Origin: Chloroflexota bacterium
GTDB taxonomy: Bacteria > Chloroflexota > Anaerolineae > Anaerolineales > UBA11579
Direction of reading: 5' to 3'
DNA: 5,872 nucleotides
Assembly (NCBI GenBank): GCA_003250455.1
Contig: QKGK01000293.1
Coordinates: 1-5,872, forward strand
The position numbers were made by a program, and so were the translations under genes. The notes below the pieces were generated by a model. It made no database searches, was not told the DNA's origin, and saw only the letters and a program-made list of their open reading frames with translations. This document shows, piece after piece, positions 5,180 through 5,872 of the stretch (the stretch's first letter is position 1; the number at the start of each line of letters is the position of its first letter).

Positions 5180-5872
5180 TAAATTAGTTTCTCCGGGGAT
5201 TGCTGTAACCAATTCTGATGAAGGTCATACCATTTTTTTGAAGAGGTTCCCAGGCGAGCTATTTGTCTCGGATGTGCTACTGGTAGTATCTGATAATTCT
5301 TTCCCTCAATTTTTGCCTCATAAAGCGCACCATAATCAGGAAAATCCGCCAATCGATTCCAGGTTTTATCGAAAAATTTTAAGAACCATTGGATGGGTTT
5401 GTCTCCCAATAGCACCAATATATTTGCCTGTGATTCCTCTAACTCACTTAAGATTTCATTACGCCGGGTTTCATCTGATAACCGGGACGGGACAGTGGGA
5501 AAAGTGGGGATGGGTAAATGATATTCATCTACGAGGGGAAGATAATTTTTCTCTATTGTTTTTTTCTGAGAGGGATTCATGCAGCTATGAGGAACCAGAT
5601 CAGACAACCAGACATCATTCCTTTTTAACCCCAAAGGCTGGATAATTTTTTCATCCAGCGCTATCCCGGAGGGGCCATTGAACTGAGGTGCTGCTGGAAC
5701 TAATTTTCCTAATTCTGCTGGTATCTGAATTGACGAGATGATTTCATCTGCTCCATCACCCCGCCAGAATATATACGGTTCGCTGGCAACTGCCAGGACC
5801 TGGATAACTATTTTTTGATCTGGATTAATCCATTTTGCATGGACTGCACTTGCGTAGACTCCCAATATAAAT
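5176..5872 (-). CDS. UDG-superfamily-like protein (5' partial)
   Basis: The frame is open to the right edge; a TTG at 5865 is available but the residues before it (FI, then LGVYASAVHAKW) continue a beta strand, so the true start probably lies outside. Counting from that TTG, 229 residues are visible. Features suggesting the uracil-DNA glycosylase superfamily: a leading strand with GVYASAVHA, FNGPSGIALDE (62-72) followed by GLKRNDVWLSDLVPHSC (79-95), DETRRNEI before a helix, ANILVLLGDKPIQWFL (147-162), and PVAHPRQIARLG near the end, resembling the terminal HPS loop. The usual GEAPG-type first motif is not seen, so DNA-glycosylase activity is uncertain; a conserved uncharacterised relative is equally likely. 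Three sampled lines give about 37, 38 and 47% GC, against 75% for a sampled queG line. It converges on queG, its TAA overlapping queG's TAG. Confidence 0.8.
   Translation of the reverse strand, partial: FILGVYASAVHAKWINPDQKIVIQVLAVASEPYIFWRGDGADEIISSIQIPAELGKLVPAAPQFNGPSGIALDEKIIQPLGLKRNDVWLSDLVPHSCMNPSQKKTIEKNYLPLVDEYHLPIPTFPTVPSRLSDETRRNEILSELEESQANILVLLGDKPIQWFLKFFDKTWNRLADFPDYGALYEAKIEGKNYQILPVAHPRQIARLGTSSKKWYDLHQNWLQQSPEKLIY

Noticed and set aside
5238..5645. Plus-strand frame of 135 codons opposite the UDG-like gene
   Set aside because: The minus-strand frame is longer, open to the edge and contains conserved-looking motifs; this one is its shadow.

Overview
The window most likely comes from a member of the Chloroflexota, class Anaerolineae. 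This is inferred from gene style, not from a marker gene. The best hint is a lipoprotein with a Thr/Pro-rich linker and a 'central domain of NBR1'-type Ig-like domain, an architecture I associate with that class. The soluble GAF-PAS histidine kinase and generally GC-rich coding sequence fit.

Layout: (1) 2-2605, + strand, a compact run of three genes: the C-terminal part of a GAF/PAS histidine kinase (5' end outside the window), a stand-alone receiver-domain response regulator, and an alpha/beta-hydrolase-fold protein. Gaps are 31 and 32 bases, each with a good ribosome binding site, so they are probably one transcript. The hydrolase has Gly where the catalytic Ser should be. (2) 2606-3065, about 460 bases with no credible gene. 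It holds two diverged direct copies of a ~55-base unit, a head-to-head pair of short palindromic repeats of the kind scattered between genes in many bacteria, and a plausible sigma-70-type promoter near its right end. (3) 3066-5179, + strand, an NBR1-like Ig-domain lipoprotein followed by queG (epoxyqueuosine reductase). They overlap by a TTGA stop/start junction, so they are probably translationally coupled. (4) 5176-5872, - strand, a protein of uracil-DNA-glycosylase-superfamily appearance whose 5' end runs off the right edge. It converges on queG with the two stop codons overlapping, and it is clearly more AT-rich than everything to its left.

How the parts work together: the kinase and receiver protein form a plausible phosphorelay pair whose output partner is not in the window. 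QueG performs the last step of queuosine synthesis for tRNA wobble position 34. The lipoprotein is an exported, membrane-anchored protein of unknown ligand, and its coupling to queG looks like shared expression rather than shared function. I do not see a convincing new multi-gene system. The most unusual points are the serine-less hydrolase beside the two-component pair, the repeat cluster, and the AT-rich UDG-like gene.
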